Assembly: GCF_010723735.1 (NCBI RefSeq)
Contig: NZ_BLLB01000002.1
Location: forward strand, 310,001-374,000
Origin: Mycolicibacterium hippocampi
GTDB taxonomy: Bacteria; Actinomycetota; Actinomycetes; Mycobacteriales; Mycobacteriaceae
Direction of reading: 5' to 3'
Length of the DNA stretch: 64,000 nt
In this document: one piece after another, positions 1 to 6,326 of the stretch
Numbering within the stretch: the stretch's first letter is position 1
Layout: each line of letters begins with the position of its first letter
Notes under the pieces: generated by a model
Told to the model about the DNA's origin: nothing
Database searches by the model: none
What the model saw: the letters and a program-made list of their open reading frames with translations, nothing else
Program-made: the position numbers and the translations under genes

Positions 1-325
1 GTAAAGGTGGGTCCGCATCACTCGAATCAGACCGGTCGAGCACCGGCTCGCACAGCTCCCATGTGTTTGCTACGCCGTGCCCGCGCCCGCCACCGCCGCC
101 CTTACGTGACAGGCGCAGCCAGCCGCGCTCTACAAGCCTGCGAGTCGCCGCGGAGACCGTGTCGGGGTGCATCTCGCAGTCGGCCGCCAGCCTCGCCACC
201 GAGGGCCGGGCGTTGCGGCCGTCGCGGTCGGCGTAGGTCAGCAGCGTCACCAGGACCCGGTAGTCGCGCGCGCTTATCCCGGCGCCGCGCAGCGTCTCCA
301 GGAACCGGTACTTGGATTGGATCAC
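1..325 (-). CDS. Helix-turn-helix protein of the integrated element (C-terminus beyond window)
   Basis: This is a partial gene that runs off the left edge; about 108 codons are visible. The likely start is GTG at 325, the first usable start after an in-frame TGA. The visible protein begins VIQSKYRFLETLRGAGISAR and contains a winged-helix-like stretch (RPSVARLAADCEMHPDTVS, then RRLVERGWLRL), as in the N-terminal domains of replication-initiator-like or regulatory helix-turn-helix proteins of actinobacterial integrative elements. It lies 59 bp downstream of the excisionase gene on the same strand, so the two are probably co-transcribed. A role in excision, replication or regulation of the element is inference. 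Frame choice rests on amino-acid composition and a recognisable domain; an overlapping longer frame at 102-344 gives an Arg/Pro/Gly-rich shadow. Confidence 0.65.
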   Translation of the reverse strand, partial: MIQSKYRFLETLRGAGISARDYRVLVTLLTYADRDGRNARPSVARLAADCEMHPDTVSAATRRLVERGWLRLSRKGGGGGRGHGVANTWELCEPVLDRSDSSDADPPL

Positions 326-384
326 TACCCGGCAGCCGCCTCACTGTTCATCGGCGCACCACCCAGGGGAGCTTGCAAAGGGAC

Positions 385-564
385 TCACGCCACACCCTCC
401 GCGGCGGCTTCGAGCCGGGCGATGTACTCGTCGATCTGGCGGTCGGTGCTGAAGCGGCGCCGCCCGATGGTGACGCTCGGCAGCTCGCCGCTCTGCCAGA
501 GGTTGAACACCACCGTGCGGCAAACCCCGCCCAGCTTGTCGCTGACAGCCTTCCAATCGTTCAC
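385..564 (-). CDS. xis: Excisionase / helix-turn-helix DNA-binding protein, 59 aa
   Basis: A 59-residue protein starting at GTG 564 and stopping at 385. It has the winged-helix layout of MerR-like excisionases: an N-terminal helix (NDWKAVSDKLGG), a recognition segment (RTVVFNLWQSGELPSVTIGR) with the small wing glycine, then RRRFSTDRQIDEYIARLEAA. Small proteins of this kind bind attachment-site arms and direct the integrase towards excision. It is divergent from the regulator and integrase genes, with about 108 bp of shared control region between them. Function is inferred from size, fold and position next to an integrase. Confidence 0.75.
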   Translation of the reverse strand: MNDWKAVSDKLGGVCRTVVFNLWQSGELPSVTIGRRRFSTDRQIDEYIARLEAAAEGVA

Positions 565-672
565 TTCCCGCTCCTATTCGCTGTGCGCAAAGATCCTGCT
601 AGTTACTTGCGTGTACAGCAACAGGCTATAGCCGCTTCCGCTATACGCCAACATACGAGCTATAGTTTGCGT
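565..672. promoter_or_regulatory. Divergent control region of the integrated element with three GCTATA(G/C) motifs
   Basis: This is the intergenic region between xis (minus) and the regulator gene (plus). The heptamer GCTATAG or GCTATAC occurs at 625-631, 640-646 and 659-665; the first is part of the perfect palindrome GCTATAGC (625-632). TTGCGTGT (607-614) and TTTGCGTAT (666-674) are a second pair of related words. The arrangement fits operators for the adjacent phage-type regulator overlapping back-to-back promoters. No factor can be assigned from sequence alone. Confidence 0.45.
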
Positions 673-1251
673 ATGGCGAAGAACACGGCGAGCGAAGAGA
701 ACGAGCGGGAGTGGGCCGAAAACCTGGTCCGGCACGTCGGCGCGACCGCAAAAGCGTTGCGCGGCAAACGATCTGCGAAATGGCTCAGCGACCGCACCGC
801 CGAACTCGGCTACCGCATCCCCCCAACAGTCATCGCGAAGCTGGACAGCGGACACCGCGGCGCCGTCCTGAGCGTGCCCGAGCTGTTGGTACTCGCGGCC
901 GCTCTCGGCGCGCCACCGCTGGCGCTGCTGCTGCCGACCGACCCGGCCGCGGACGTCGAGGCGCTGCCGGGCAAGGCCATGCCGGTGTCGGAGTTCGTGG
1001 GCTGGTTCACCGACGACACCGACGCCGCCCCGGACGGCGTGACTCGCGACCCCGCGGCCCGCGAACGCCTCGCCCTGGCGGCCTCACTCAACACCGCCGC
1101 CGGACGCATCCACTTCGCCCGGGATCTGCTGCTACGCGCGGAACGTCAGGGCAACGCCGCCGACGTCGCGCAGTACCGCCAGATGTACGAGGGGGCGGTC
1201 GATGACCACGCCCGCATCCGCGAGGCCCTTTTGACCGGGACGGCCCGCTGA
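673..1251 (+). CDS. Phage-type (XRE-like) transcriptional regulator of the integrated element
   Basis: A 192-aa protein from ATG 673; a longer upstream reading is only low-complexity shadow. The N-terminal part (residues about 15-85) looks like a lambda-repressor/XRE helix-turn-helix: VRHVGATAKALRGKRSAKWL, RTAELGYRIPPTVIAKLDSG, then LSVPELLVLAAALG. The C-terminal half is helical and charged with no recognised domain. It overlaps the integrase gene by one base at TGATG (stop 1249-1251, start 1251), so the two are translationally coupled. It probably controls the divergent xis/int promoters through the repeated GCTATA motifs upstream; that link is inference. Confidence 0.7.
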   Translation: MAKNTASEENEREWAENLVRHVGATAKALRGKRSAKWLSDRTAELGYRIPPTVIAKLDSGHRGAVLSVPELLVLAAALGAPPLALLLPTDPAADVEALPGKAMPVSEFVGWFTDDTDAAPDGVTRDPAARERLALAASLNTAAGRIHFARDLLLRAERQGNAADVAQYRQMYEGAVDDHARIREALLTGTAR

Positions 1252-2423
1252 TGCCCCGCGAACGGATGCGGCCGGGTGAGCACGGCCAGATCACGGTGAA
1301 GCTCCGCGCCGGGAAGTGGACCGCGAAGTGCTACGTCCGCGACGCCGACGGCCGCCGCCGTGAGGCCGAGCGCTCCAGCGTGAAGTCAGCTGAGGACGCG
1401 CGCCGGTCGTTGCAGCGGCACCTGGCCGGGCGACGGGCACCGGTCACCGGGCAAGCCGTCACCGAGGCGACGACGCTGGCCGAGCTGTTCGAGCTGTGGG
1501 TCGAGACGAAGGTCGTCGCCGACGGGGTCAGCCCGCAGACGGCCGGGCAGTACCGGGCGGTCTGGGCCACTCACGGCGCCGACCAGCTCGGCGCGCTGCG
1601 GGTGACCGAGCTGCCGACGAGCCGGGCGAACGCGCACCTCCAGCAGATGGGTGCGACCACGCAGGCCAAGCGGCTGCAGATGGTGCTGCGCGGCATGTTC
1701 GGGCTGGCGGTGCGGTGCGACGTCCTCCCGGTGAACCCGATCCGTGAGGCGCGCACTGTTAAGACCACCCGCACCGCCGCGCGGGCCGCCACCGCCCAGG
1801 AGTTCGAGCAGGTCCGCGCCGCCGTGCGCGCCTACGCCGATCGAGAAGGACCGGGTCCGCGCCCGGGTCGCCTGCTGTTGGCGTTCGTCGAGTTGCTGGC
1901 CGCGACCGGCGCCCGGCCGAACGAGGTCCTCGCTCTGCGGTGGGCCAACGTCGACCTGTTGGCCGACCCGCCGACGGCCACGATCACCGGCACACTGATC
2001 GACCACGGCCGCGTCCCGGGCAAGCCGCTACACCGGCAGGAGTCCCGCAAGGGCGGCGCACCTGAGCACACGGTGTCGTTGCCGCGGTTCGGCGTGGAGG
2101 CGCTGGCCGCGCTCGTCGGCCAGTCGGGCATGGAGGGGCCGGTGTTCGCCAACCGGGACGGTGGCTGGATGAGCCTGGCGAACATGCGTCGCGCCCTGCG
2201 GGCTGCGCTACCCGAGGACCTCGCCTGGGTGACTCCGCACAGCTTCCGGCGCACGGTGGCGACGGTGGTGCGGGACGCCCTCGGCCCGGAGAAGGCGCAG
2301 CAGCAGCTCTCCCACGCGAAGCTGGCGACGACGGAGGCCCACTACCTCCAGCGCCAGACCGCCGGGCCGGACGTGCGCGATGTGCTGGACGCATACGCGC
2401 AGTTCAGCGATAGTACGGGCTGA
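1251..2423 (+). CDS. int: Site-specific tyrosine recombinase (integrase)
   Basis: A 390-aa tyrosine integrase of the phage/ICE class. It has an N-terminal arm-binding region (RAGKWTAKCYVRDADGRRRE), a core-binding SAM-like domain (about residues 75-170) and a C-terminal catalytic domain. The catalytic residues are visible: Arg222 in TGARPNEVLALRW, His330-x-x-Arg333 in TPHSFRRT, His355 in LSHAKL, and the nucleophile Tyr365 in TEAHYLQR. It reads towards tRNA-Arg(ACG), the presumed attachment site. The gene appears intact, so the element may still be mobile if the rest of it is complete. Confidence 0.92.
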   Translation: MPRERMRPGEHGQITVKLRAGKWTAKCYVRDADGRRREAERSSVKSAEDARRSLQRHLAGRRAPVTGQAVTEATTLAELFELWVETKVVADGVSPQTAGQYRAVWATHGADQLGALRVTELPTSRANAHLQQMGATTQAKRLQMVLRGMFGLAVRCDVLPVNPIREARTVKTTRTAARAATAQEFEQVRAAVRAYADREGPGPRPGRLLLAFVELLAATGARPNEVLALRWANVDLLADPPTATITGTLIDHGRVPGKPLHRQESRKGGAPEHTVSLPRFGVEALAALVGQSGMEGPVFANRDGGWMSLANMRRALRAALPEDLAWVTPHSFRRTVATVVRDALGPEKAQQQLSHAKLATTEAHYLQRQTAGPDVRDVLDAYAQFSDSTG

Positions 2424-2441
2424 AAGTACGGGGAAAGTACG
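2412..2441 (+). repeat. Three AGTACG direct repeats at the integrase 3' end
   Basis: AGTACG occurs at 2412, 2425 and 2436, the last two within an 11-bp near-repeat (AAAGTACGGGG then AAAGTACGAGA). They sit between the integrase stop codon and the tRNA that should contain the attachment core. Short direct repeats flanking the core are typical arm-type integrase or excisionase binding sites; this role is inferred. Confidence 0.4.
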
Positions 2442-2493
2442 AGATTTTGGGCGTGTCGCCTGAGCCGTGACTGGCATTTCCGCTGGAAGATGG

Positions 2494-2566
2494 TGCGCCC
2501 GAAGGGATTCGAACCCCTAACCTTCTGATCCGTAGTCAGATGCTCTATCCGTTGAGCTACGGGCGC
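2494..2566 (-). tRNA. tRNA-Arg (ACG anticodon)
   Basis: A 73-nt cloverleaf on the minus strand: acceptor stem GCGCCCG/CGGGCGC, anticodon stem TCTGA/TCAGA around loop CTACGGA (anticodon ACG), and T-loop GGTTCGAATCC. No CCA is encoded. Its 3' end faces the integrase, so it is the likely integration target of the neighbouring element and its 3' half probably contains the attachment core. Confidence 0.95.
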
Positions 2567-2589
2567 TGGGTGAAACTATTTAGTTACCG

Positions 2590-2678
2590 CGGAGGCGAGA
2601 GGATTTGAACCTCCGGTCCGCTTTAAGACGGACAACTCATTAGCAGTGAGTCCCATTCGGCCGCTCTGGCACGCCTCC
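2590..2678 (-). tRNA. tRNA-Ser (GCT anticodon)
   Basis: An 89-nt class II tRNA with a long variable arm. Acceptor GGAGGCG pairs with CGCCTCC, anticodon stem ACTCA/TGAGT holds loop CTGCTAA (anticodon GCT), and the T-arm is GGTTCAAATCC. It lies 23 bp upstream of tRNA-Arg on the same strand. Confidence 0.95.
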
Positions 2679-2761
2679 CGACGTTTACCGCCGCTGGATG
2701 AGAGTACACAGGGGCTACCTCGGGAGGCAAAGCAGATCCGAGGCGGCCATAAACTGATCGG

Positions 2762-3811
2762 GTGTCCGTCCGTTTACGCCCCGAGCTCGCCGACATCCCC
2801 GCCTACACCCCGGGCAGAACGGTGCCGGGCGCGATCAAGATCGCCAGCAACGAGACGGTGCACGGACCGCTGCCCAGCGTGCGGGCCGCGATCGCGACGG
2901 CGATCGACGGCATCAACCGCTACCCCGACAACGGGTACGTCGAGCTCAAGGAGCGCCTGGCCAAGCATGTCAACTTCGCGCCGGAGCACATCTCGGTGGG
3001 ATGCGGTTCGGTCAGTCTGTGCCAGCAGTTGATCCAGATCACGTCCACCGTCGGCGACGAGGTGCTGTTCGGCTGGCGCAGCTTCGAGATCTACCCGCTG
3101 CAGGTCCGCACCGCCGGCGCCACCCCGGTGCAGGTGCCGCTGACCGACCACACCTTCGACCTCGACGCGATGCTCGCCGCGATCACCGACCGCACCCGGC
3201 TGATCTTCGTGTGCAACCCGAACAACCCGACCAGCACCGTCGTCGACCCCGAGGCGCTCAACCGGTTCGTCGCCGCCGTGCCGTCCCACATCCTGGTGGT
3301 GCTCGACGAGGCCTACATCGAGTACATCCGCGACGGGTTGGTGCCAGACAGCTTCGGACTCGTCCGGGAACACAGCAATGTCGTTGTGCTGCGAACGTTC
3401 TCGAAGGCCTACGGGCTGGCCGGGCTGCGTATCGGCTACGCGGTCGGCGATCCTGACATCATCACCGCACTGTCCAAGGTGTACGTGCCGTTCACCGCCA
3501 CCACCGTCTCGCAGGCCGCCGCGATCGCCTGCCTGGACGCCGCCGACGAGCTGCTGCACCGTACCGACGCCGTCGTCGCAGAACGCGCCAGGGTCACCGC
3601 GGCACTGCACGCCGCCGGATACGACCTGCCGCCCTCACAGGCCAACTTCGTCTGGCTCCCGTTGGTCGGCCGCGCCCAGCAGTTCGCCTCCGACGCCGCC
3701 AACAACCGCATCATCGTGCGCCCCTACGGTGAGGACGGCGTGCGGGTGACCGTCGCCGCGGCCGAGGAGAACGACGCCTTTCTCGAATTCGCCCGACGCT
3801 GGACCGGATAG
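2762..3811 (+). CDS. hisC2: Aromatic amino acid / histidinol-phosphate aminotransferase (Pat/HisC2)
   Basis: A 349-aa class I/II PLP-dependent aminotransferase matching mycobacterial HisC2/Pat (Rv3772), which transaminates phenylalanine and related aromatic or imidazole substrates. The start is GTG 2762. Visible motifs are SNETVHGPLPS (residues 29-39), the substrate/PLP loop CNPNNPT (151-157), DEAY (182-185, Asp for the pyridine nitrogen), and the Schiff-base lysine Lys215 in RTFSKAYGLAGLRIGY; VRPYGEDGVRVTV near the C-terminus carries the carboxylate-binding Arg. Length is normal for the family. The gene stands just after the tRNA pair and 7 bp before the DUF4334 gene. The dedicated histidine-operon hisC would lie elsewhere, so an aromatic transaminase role is more likely. 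Confidence 0.9.
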   Translation: MSVRLRPELADIPAYTPGRTVPGAIKIASNETVHGPLPSVRAAIATAIDGINRYPDNGYVELKERLAKHVNFAPEHISVGCGSVSLCQQLIQITSTVGDEVLFGWRSFEIYPLQVRTAGATPVQVPLTDHTFDLDAMLAAITDRTRLIFVCNPNNPTSTVVDPEALNRFVAAVPSHILVVLDEAYIEYIRDGLVPDSFGLVREHSNVVVLRTFSKAYGLAGLRIGYAVGDPDIITALSKVYVPFTATTVSQAAAIACLDAADELLHRTDAVVAERARVTAALHAAGYDLPPSQANFVWLPLVGRAQQFASDAANNRIIVRPYGEDGVRVTVAAAEENDAFLEFARRWTG

Positions 3812-3818
3812 GACACAA

Positions 3819-4292
3819 ATGACCGCCGCACGTGAGAAGTTCAACCGCCTGACAGAACGCACCGATCGGATCGACGACACCGAACTCGACAACTTCTGGT
3901 CCACGCTCGCCCCCGCCGACATCGAGTTCATGATCGGCGAGTGGAAGGGCGGCGAGTTCGACACCGGACACAAGGCCAACGGGTTCATGAACCGGCTGAA
4001 CTGGTTCGGCAAGACGTTCCACTCCGCCGCCGAGGCCAAGCCGCTGGTCTGCCTCGACGCCGACGGCAACAAGTTCTCCAACACCGAGGCGATGAACGGC
4101 GAAGCCAGCCTGTGGATGGAGGAGTTCCGCGGCGAGATGGTCGCCTCGATGGTCTACGACGGCAAGCCGGTGCACGACCACTTCAAAGTGGTGGACGACA
4201 ACGCCGTCATCGGCATCATGAACGGCAAGGGCGCGCTGGACACCACCTCGGGCACCCCTCGCCACCTCTACTTCTATCTCGAAAGGGTCTAG
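3819..4292 (+). CDS. GXWXG/DUF4334 domain protein
   Basis: A 157-aa cytoplasmic protein starting at ATG 3819. It carries the GXWXG signature as IGEWKGGEFDTGHKANG (residues about 39-55), followed by a DUF4334-type region (ASLWMEEFRGEMVASMVYDG, then VIGIMNGKG and HLYFYLERV). The pair of domains is widespread in actinobacteria, and no reaction is established that can be read from sequence. There is no signal peptide or membrane segment. Seven bases separate it from hisC2 upstream, so they may be co-transcribed. Confidence 0.75.
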   Translation: MTAAREKFNRLTERTDRIDDTELDNFWSTLAPADIEFMIGEWKGGEFDTGHKANGFMNRLNWFGKTFHSAAEAKPLVCLDADGNKFSNTEAMNGEASLWMEEFRGEMVASMVYDGKPVHDHFKVVDDNAVIGIMNGKGALDTTSGTPRHLYFYLERV

Positions 4293-4310
4293 CCGCATAT
4301 CGTGGCGGCA

Positions 4311-4751
4311 ATGAAGACGCATGCACGGGTGACGGCGGCGGTGGTCGGTCTGGGAATCATCGTCGGCTTGACCACGGCGTGCCAGCAGACCACCGAGGGC
4401 ACCGTCGCGCAGACCACCGAGCCGGGACCACCGCTGACGTCGTCGCCGACGACCGGCAGCCGCGCCCCGGGCATCCCCGGCCTTCCGGACATCCAGATAC
4501 CGAACATCCCGCTGCCCACGCGCAACACCGACGTCCCCGAGGTCCCGGCACCAGCCAACTCGCTGGAGATGAGATGCGACGAGTTCAGCGAGCTGGACGA
4601 GGCCACCAGGGTGGCGGTGATCCGGGAGATCCTCGCTCAGGAGAACAACCCGCTGGGGCCCGACGGTGAGTTCGTGGGCCAGATCCTGGCCGACGCGGCC
4701 TGTCAGTTCCTGCCGAGCGCGAAGGTCAGCGAGGTACTGATGGGCGGCTAA
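4311..4751 (+). CDS. Putative lipoprotein
   Basis: A 146-aa protein from ATG 4311 (an in-frame GTG at 4302 would add three residues). The N-terminus is a lipoprotein signal: a short basic region (MKTHAR), a hydrophobic core, and lipobox LTTAC with Cys24 as the lipidated residue. A Pro/Thr-rich linker follows (about residues 30-85), then a small C-terminal domain with two cysteines (MRCDEFSELDEATR and DAACQFLP) that could form a disulfide, reminiscent of small HdeA/DUF732-type actinobacterial domains but not assigned. Function unknown. It lies 18 bp after the DUF4334 gene. Confidence 0.75.
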   Translation: MKTHARVTAAVVGLGIIVGLTTACQQTTEGTVAQTTEPGPPLTSSPTTGSRAPGIPGLPDIQIPNIPLPTRNTDVPEVPAPANSLEMRCDEFSELDEATRVAVIREILAQENNPLGPDGEFVGQILADAACQFLPSAKVSEVLMGG

Positions 4752-4766
4752 CCGCCGTACCCATCA
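4738..4766 (+). terminator. Hairpin at the end of the lipoprotein gene
   Basis: An interrupted inverted repeat spans the stop codon: TGATGGG pairs with CCCATCA, and inside it GCGG pairs with CCGC around the loop CTAA. There is no T-tract, which is common for mycobacterial terminators. It separates the lipoprotein gene from echA21. Confidence 0.4.
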
Positions 4767-4803
4767 GGCGGCTCGCCGTCGTCACTGGCTAGCCTCTTGC
4801 TCC

Positions 4804-5628
4804 ATGAGCAACGCACACGAGTCATTGACCGTCGAGATCGCCGATCGCATCGCCGAGGTGACGCTGATCGGGCCGGGCAAGGGCAATGCGATGGGTCCGG
4901 CGTTCTGGGCCGAACTGCCGGTGGTGTTCGCCGAACTGGACGCCGACCCCGACGTGCGGGTGATCGTGCTCACCGGGTCCGGCAAGAACTTCAGCTACGG
5001 GCTCGACCTGGCCGCGATGGGGGACACGCTCTCGCCGATGCTGGCCGAGGGAGCGCTGGCCCGGCCGCGCGCGGAATTCCACACGCGACTGAAGACGATG
5101 CAGCAGGCCATCACGGCGGTCGCGGACTGCCGCACCCCGACCATCGCCTCGGTACACGGCTGGTGCATCGGCGGCGGCGTCGACCTGATCTCCGCGGTCG
5201 ACATCCGCTACGCCAGTGCCGACGCGAAGTTCTCGGTGCGTGAGGTCAAGCTCGCGATCGTCGCCGACGTCGGCTCGCTGGCCCGGCTGCCGTTGATCCT
5301 GTCCGACGGGCATCTGCGTGAACTGGCGTTGACGGGCAAGGACATCGACGCCGCACGCGCCGAGAAGATCGGGCTGGTCAACGACGTCCATCCCGACGCC
5401 GAGGCATCTCTGGCCGCCGCCCGCGCCACCGCCGCCGAGATCGCGGCCAATCCGCCGCTCGTGGTGCAGGGCATCAAAGACGTGCTCGACGAGCAGCGCA
5501 CCGCCGACGTGTCGGCCAGCCTGCGCTACGTCGCGGCGTGGAACTCCGCGTTCCTGCCCTCCAAGGACCTCACCGAAGGCATCACCGCGATGTTCGAGAA
5601 GCGGCAGGCGAACTTCACCGGCGAGTGA
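4804..5628 (+). CDS. echA21: Enoyl-CoA hydratase/isomerase family, probable dienoyl-CoA isomerase (EchA21)
   Basis: A 274-aa crotonase-fold protein at the position of M. tuberculosis echA21 (Rv3774). The oxyanion-hole segments are FSYGLDLAAM and HGWCIGGGVDLISAVDIR. Three acidic residues, Asp127 (GGGVDL), Glu147 (FSVREV) and Asp155 (VADVG), are spaced 20 and 8 residues apart, the same spacing as the catalytic Asp176, Glu196 and Asp204 of rat delta3,5-delta2,4-dienoyl-CoA isomerase, whose local sequence is also very similar. The protein is therefore more likely to shift double bonds of unsaturated fatty acyl-CoAs during beta-oxidation than to hydrate enoyl-CoA. It has its own promoter region of about 50 bp and is followed by tRNA-Ser. 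Confidence 0.88.
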   Translation: MSNAHESLTVEIADRIAEVTLIGPGKGNAMGPAFWAELPVVFAELDADPDVRVIVLTGSGKNFSYGLDLAAMGDTLSPMLAEGALARPRAEFHTRLKTMQQAITAVADCRTPTIASVHGWCIGGGVDLISAVDIRYASADAKFSVREVKLAIVADVGSLARLPLILSDGHLRELALTGKDIDAARAEKIGLVNDVHPDAEASLAAARATAAEIAANPPLVVQGIKDVLDEQRTADVSASLRYVAAWNSAFLPSKDLTEGITAMFEKRQANFTGE

Positions 5629-5638
5629 TTCCAGACAG

Positions 5639-5725
5639 CGGTGGCGGAGGGATTTGAACCCCCGGTCGGTGTTAGCCGACTCTCGCTTTCAAGGCGAGTG
5701 CATTAGGCCGCTCTGCCACGCCACC
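5639..5725 (-). tRNA. tRNA-Ser (TGA anticodon)
   Basis: An 87-nt class II tRNA on the minus strand. Acceptor GGTGGCG/CGCCACC, anticodon stem CTCGC/GCGAG with loop CTTGAAA (anticodon TGA), long variable arm, and T-arm GGTTCAAATCC. It lies between echA21 and the marR-type gene. Confidence 0.95.
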
Positions 5726-5735
5726 GCGGGACAGT

Positions 5736-6248
5736 CTAGACGCGGCCGATCTTGGCCGAAGGCGCCCCGGACTTCAGCGCCTCGCTGATCCGCCGGCAGT
5801 TCTCGCCCATCGCCGAGATCTGCGGACGGGTCAGCCTGTCGAGGAAGTGGGCGCGGACCGCGCCGCCGTAGGTCAGCATCGCCGCGCCCAAGGCCTCCCT
5901 GCCCTCGGCGGTGATGTGGGCGACGACGCCACGGCCGTCGTCGGGGCTCGCGCCGCGACGGACCAGCCCCTGTTTCTCCAGCCGGTGGATCTGGCGCGTC
6001 ACCCGGCTCGGCAACGACATCAACCCCTCGGCCAGGTCCCCCATCCGCGCCGACCCCGTCGACGACCTGGCAAGCAGATCGAGCAGCCGCACGTCGTTCA
6101 ATGAAAGCCGGTGCTCGTCCACCAGCGTCCTGTTCATGGTCGCGTACATCCTCAACCCTGCGTCGAGAAAGTTCTGCCATGCGCGTTGTTCAGCAATGTC
6201 AAGCCCCGGCGTATCGCTCGCCGTGCGCCCCCCGATGATCCCCTCCAT
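5736..6248 (-). CDS. MarR-family transcriptional regulator
   Basis: A 170-aa protein from ATG 6248; longer upstream readings would enter the control region and the divergent gene. It shows the MarR winged helix: LSLNDVRLLDLLARSSTGSA, recognition helix LMSLPSRVTRQIHRLEKQG, and wing VRRGASPDDGRGVVAHITAEG, flanked by helices for dimerisation (HFLDRLTRPQISAMGENCRR). It is divergent from a quinone oxidoreductase gene across 78 bp, a classic MarR arrangement in which the regulator represses itself and the neighbour until a phenolic or oxidising ligand binds; that target is inferred. Confidence 0.88.
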   Translation of the reverse strand: MEGIIGGRTASDTPGLDIAEQRAWQNFLDAGLRMYATMNRTLVDEHRLSLNDVRLLDLLARSSTGSARMGDLAEGLMSLPSRVTRQIHRLEKQGLVRRGASPDDGRGVVAHITAEGREALGAAMLTYGGAVRAHFLDRLTRPQISAMGENCRRISEALKSGAPSAKIGRV

Positions 6249-6326
6249 TTGCACATAGTAGGGCGACGACGGTATTGCTGCTATCGGAAAAACTGTGGGT
6301 TTCTGCAGCGTAGTAGCGTTGTGGAG
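6249..6326. promoter_or_regulatory. Divergent marR/oxidoreductase control region with repeated TGCA-TAGTAG motif
   Basis: In this 78-bp gap the word TGCACATAGTAG (6250-6261) and its near copy TGCAGCGTAGTAG (6304-6316) lie close to the two opposite gene starts. They are candidates for the MarR binding sites. The motif is a direct rather than inverted repeat, which is less usual for MarR proteins, so the assignment is tentative. Confidence 0.35.

Larger units (their letters stand above)
1..2493. mobile_element. Right end of an integrated element (tRNA-Arg-targeting ICE or prophage)
   Basis: The first 2.5 kb carries the cassette expected at the integrase end of a phage or actinobacterial integrative element: a short excisionase and a helix-turn-helix protein on the minus strand, and a phage-type regulator overlapping a tyrosine integrase on the plus strand. 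The integrase stops about 70 bp from the 3' end of a tRNA-Arg gene, the usual attachment target of tyrosine integrases, and ordinary chromosomal genes start immediately beyond the tRNAs. The left boundary and the second attachment site lie outside the window, so size and type (ICE, prophage or satellite) cannot be decided here. The direction is inferred: the element lies to the left of the tRNA. Confidence 0.75.

Noticed and set aside
102..344. An 80-codon minus-strand frame in the integrated element
   Set aside because: Arg/Gly/Pro-rich composition; the neighbouring frame from GTG 325 gives a recognisable helix-turn-helix protein.
6111..6326. Upstream extension of the quinone oxidoreductase by 72 codons
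   Set aside because: It overlaps the MarR gene and its control region; the family N-terminus starts exactly at ATG 6327.
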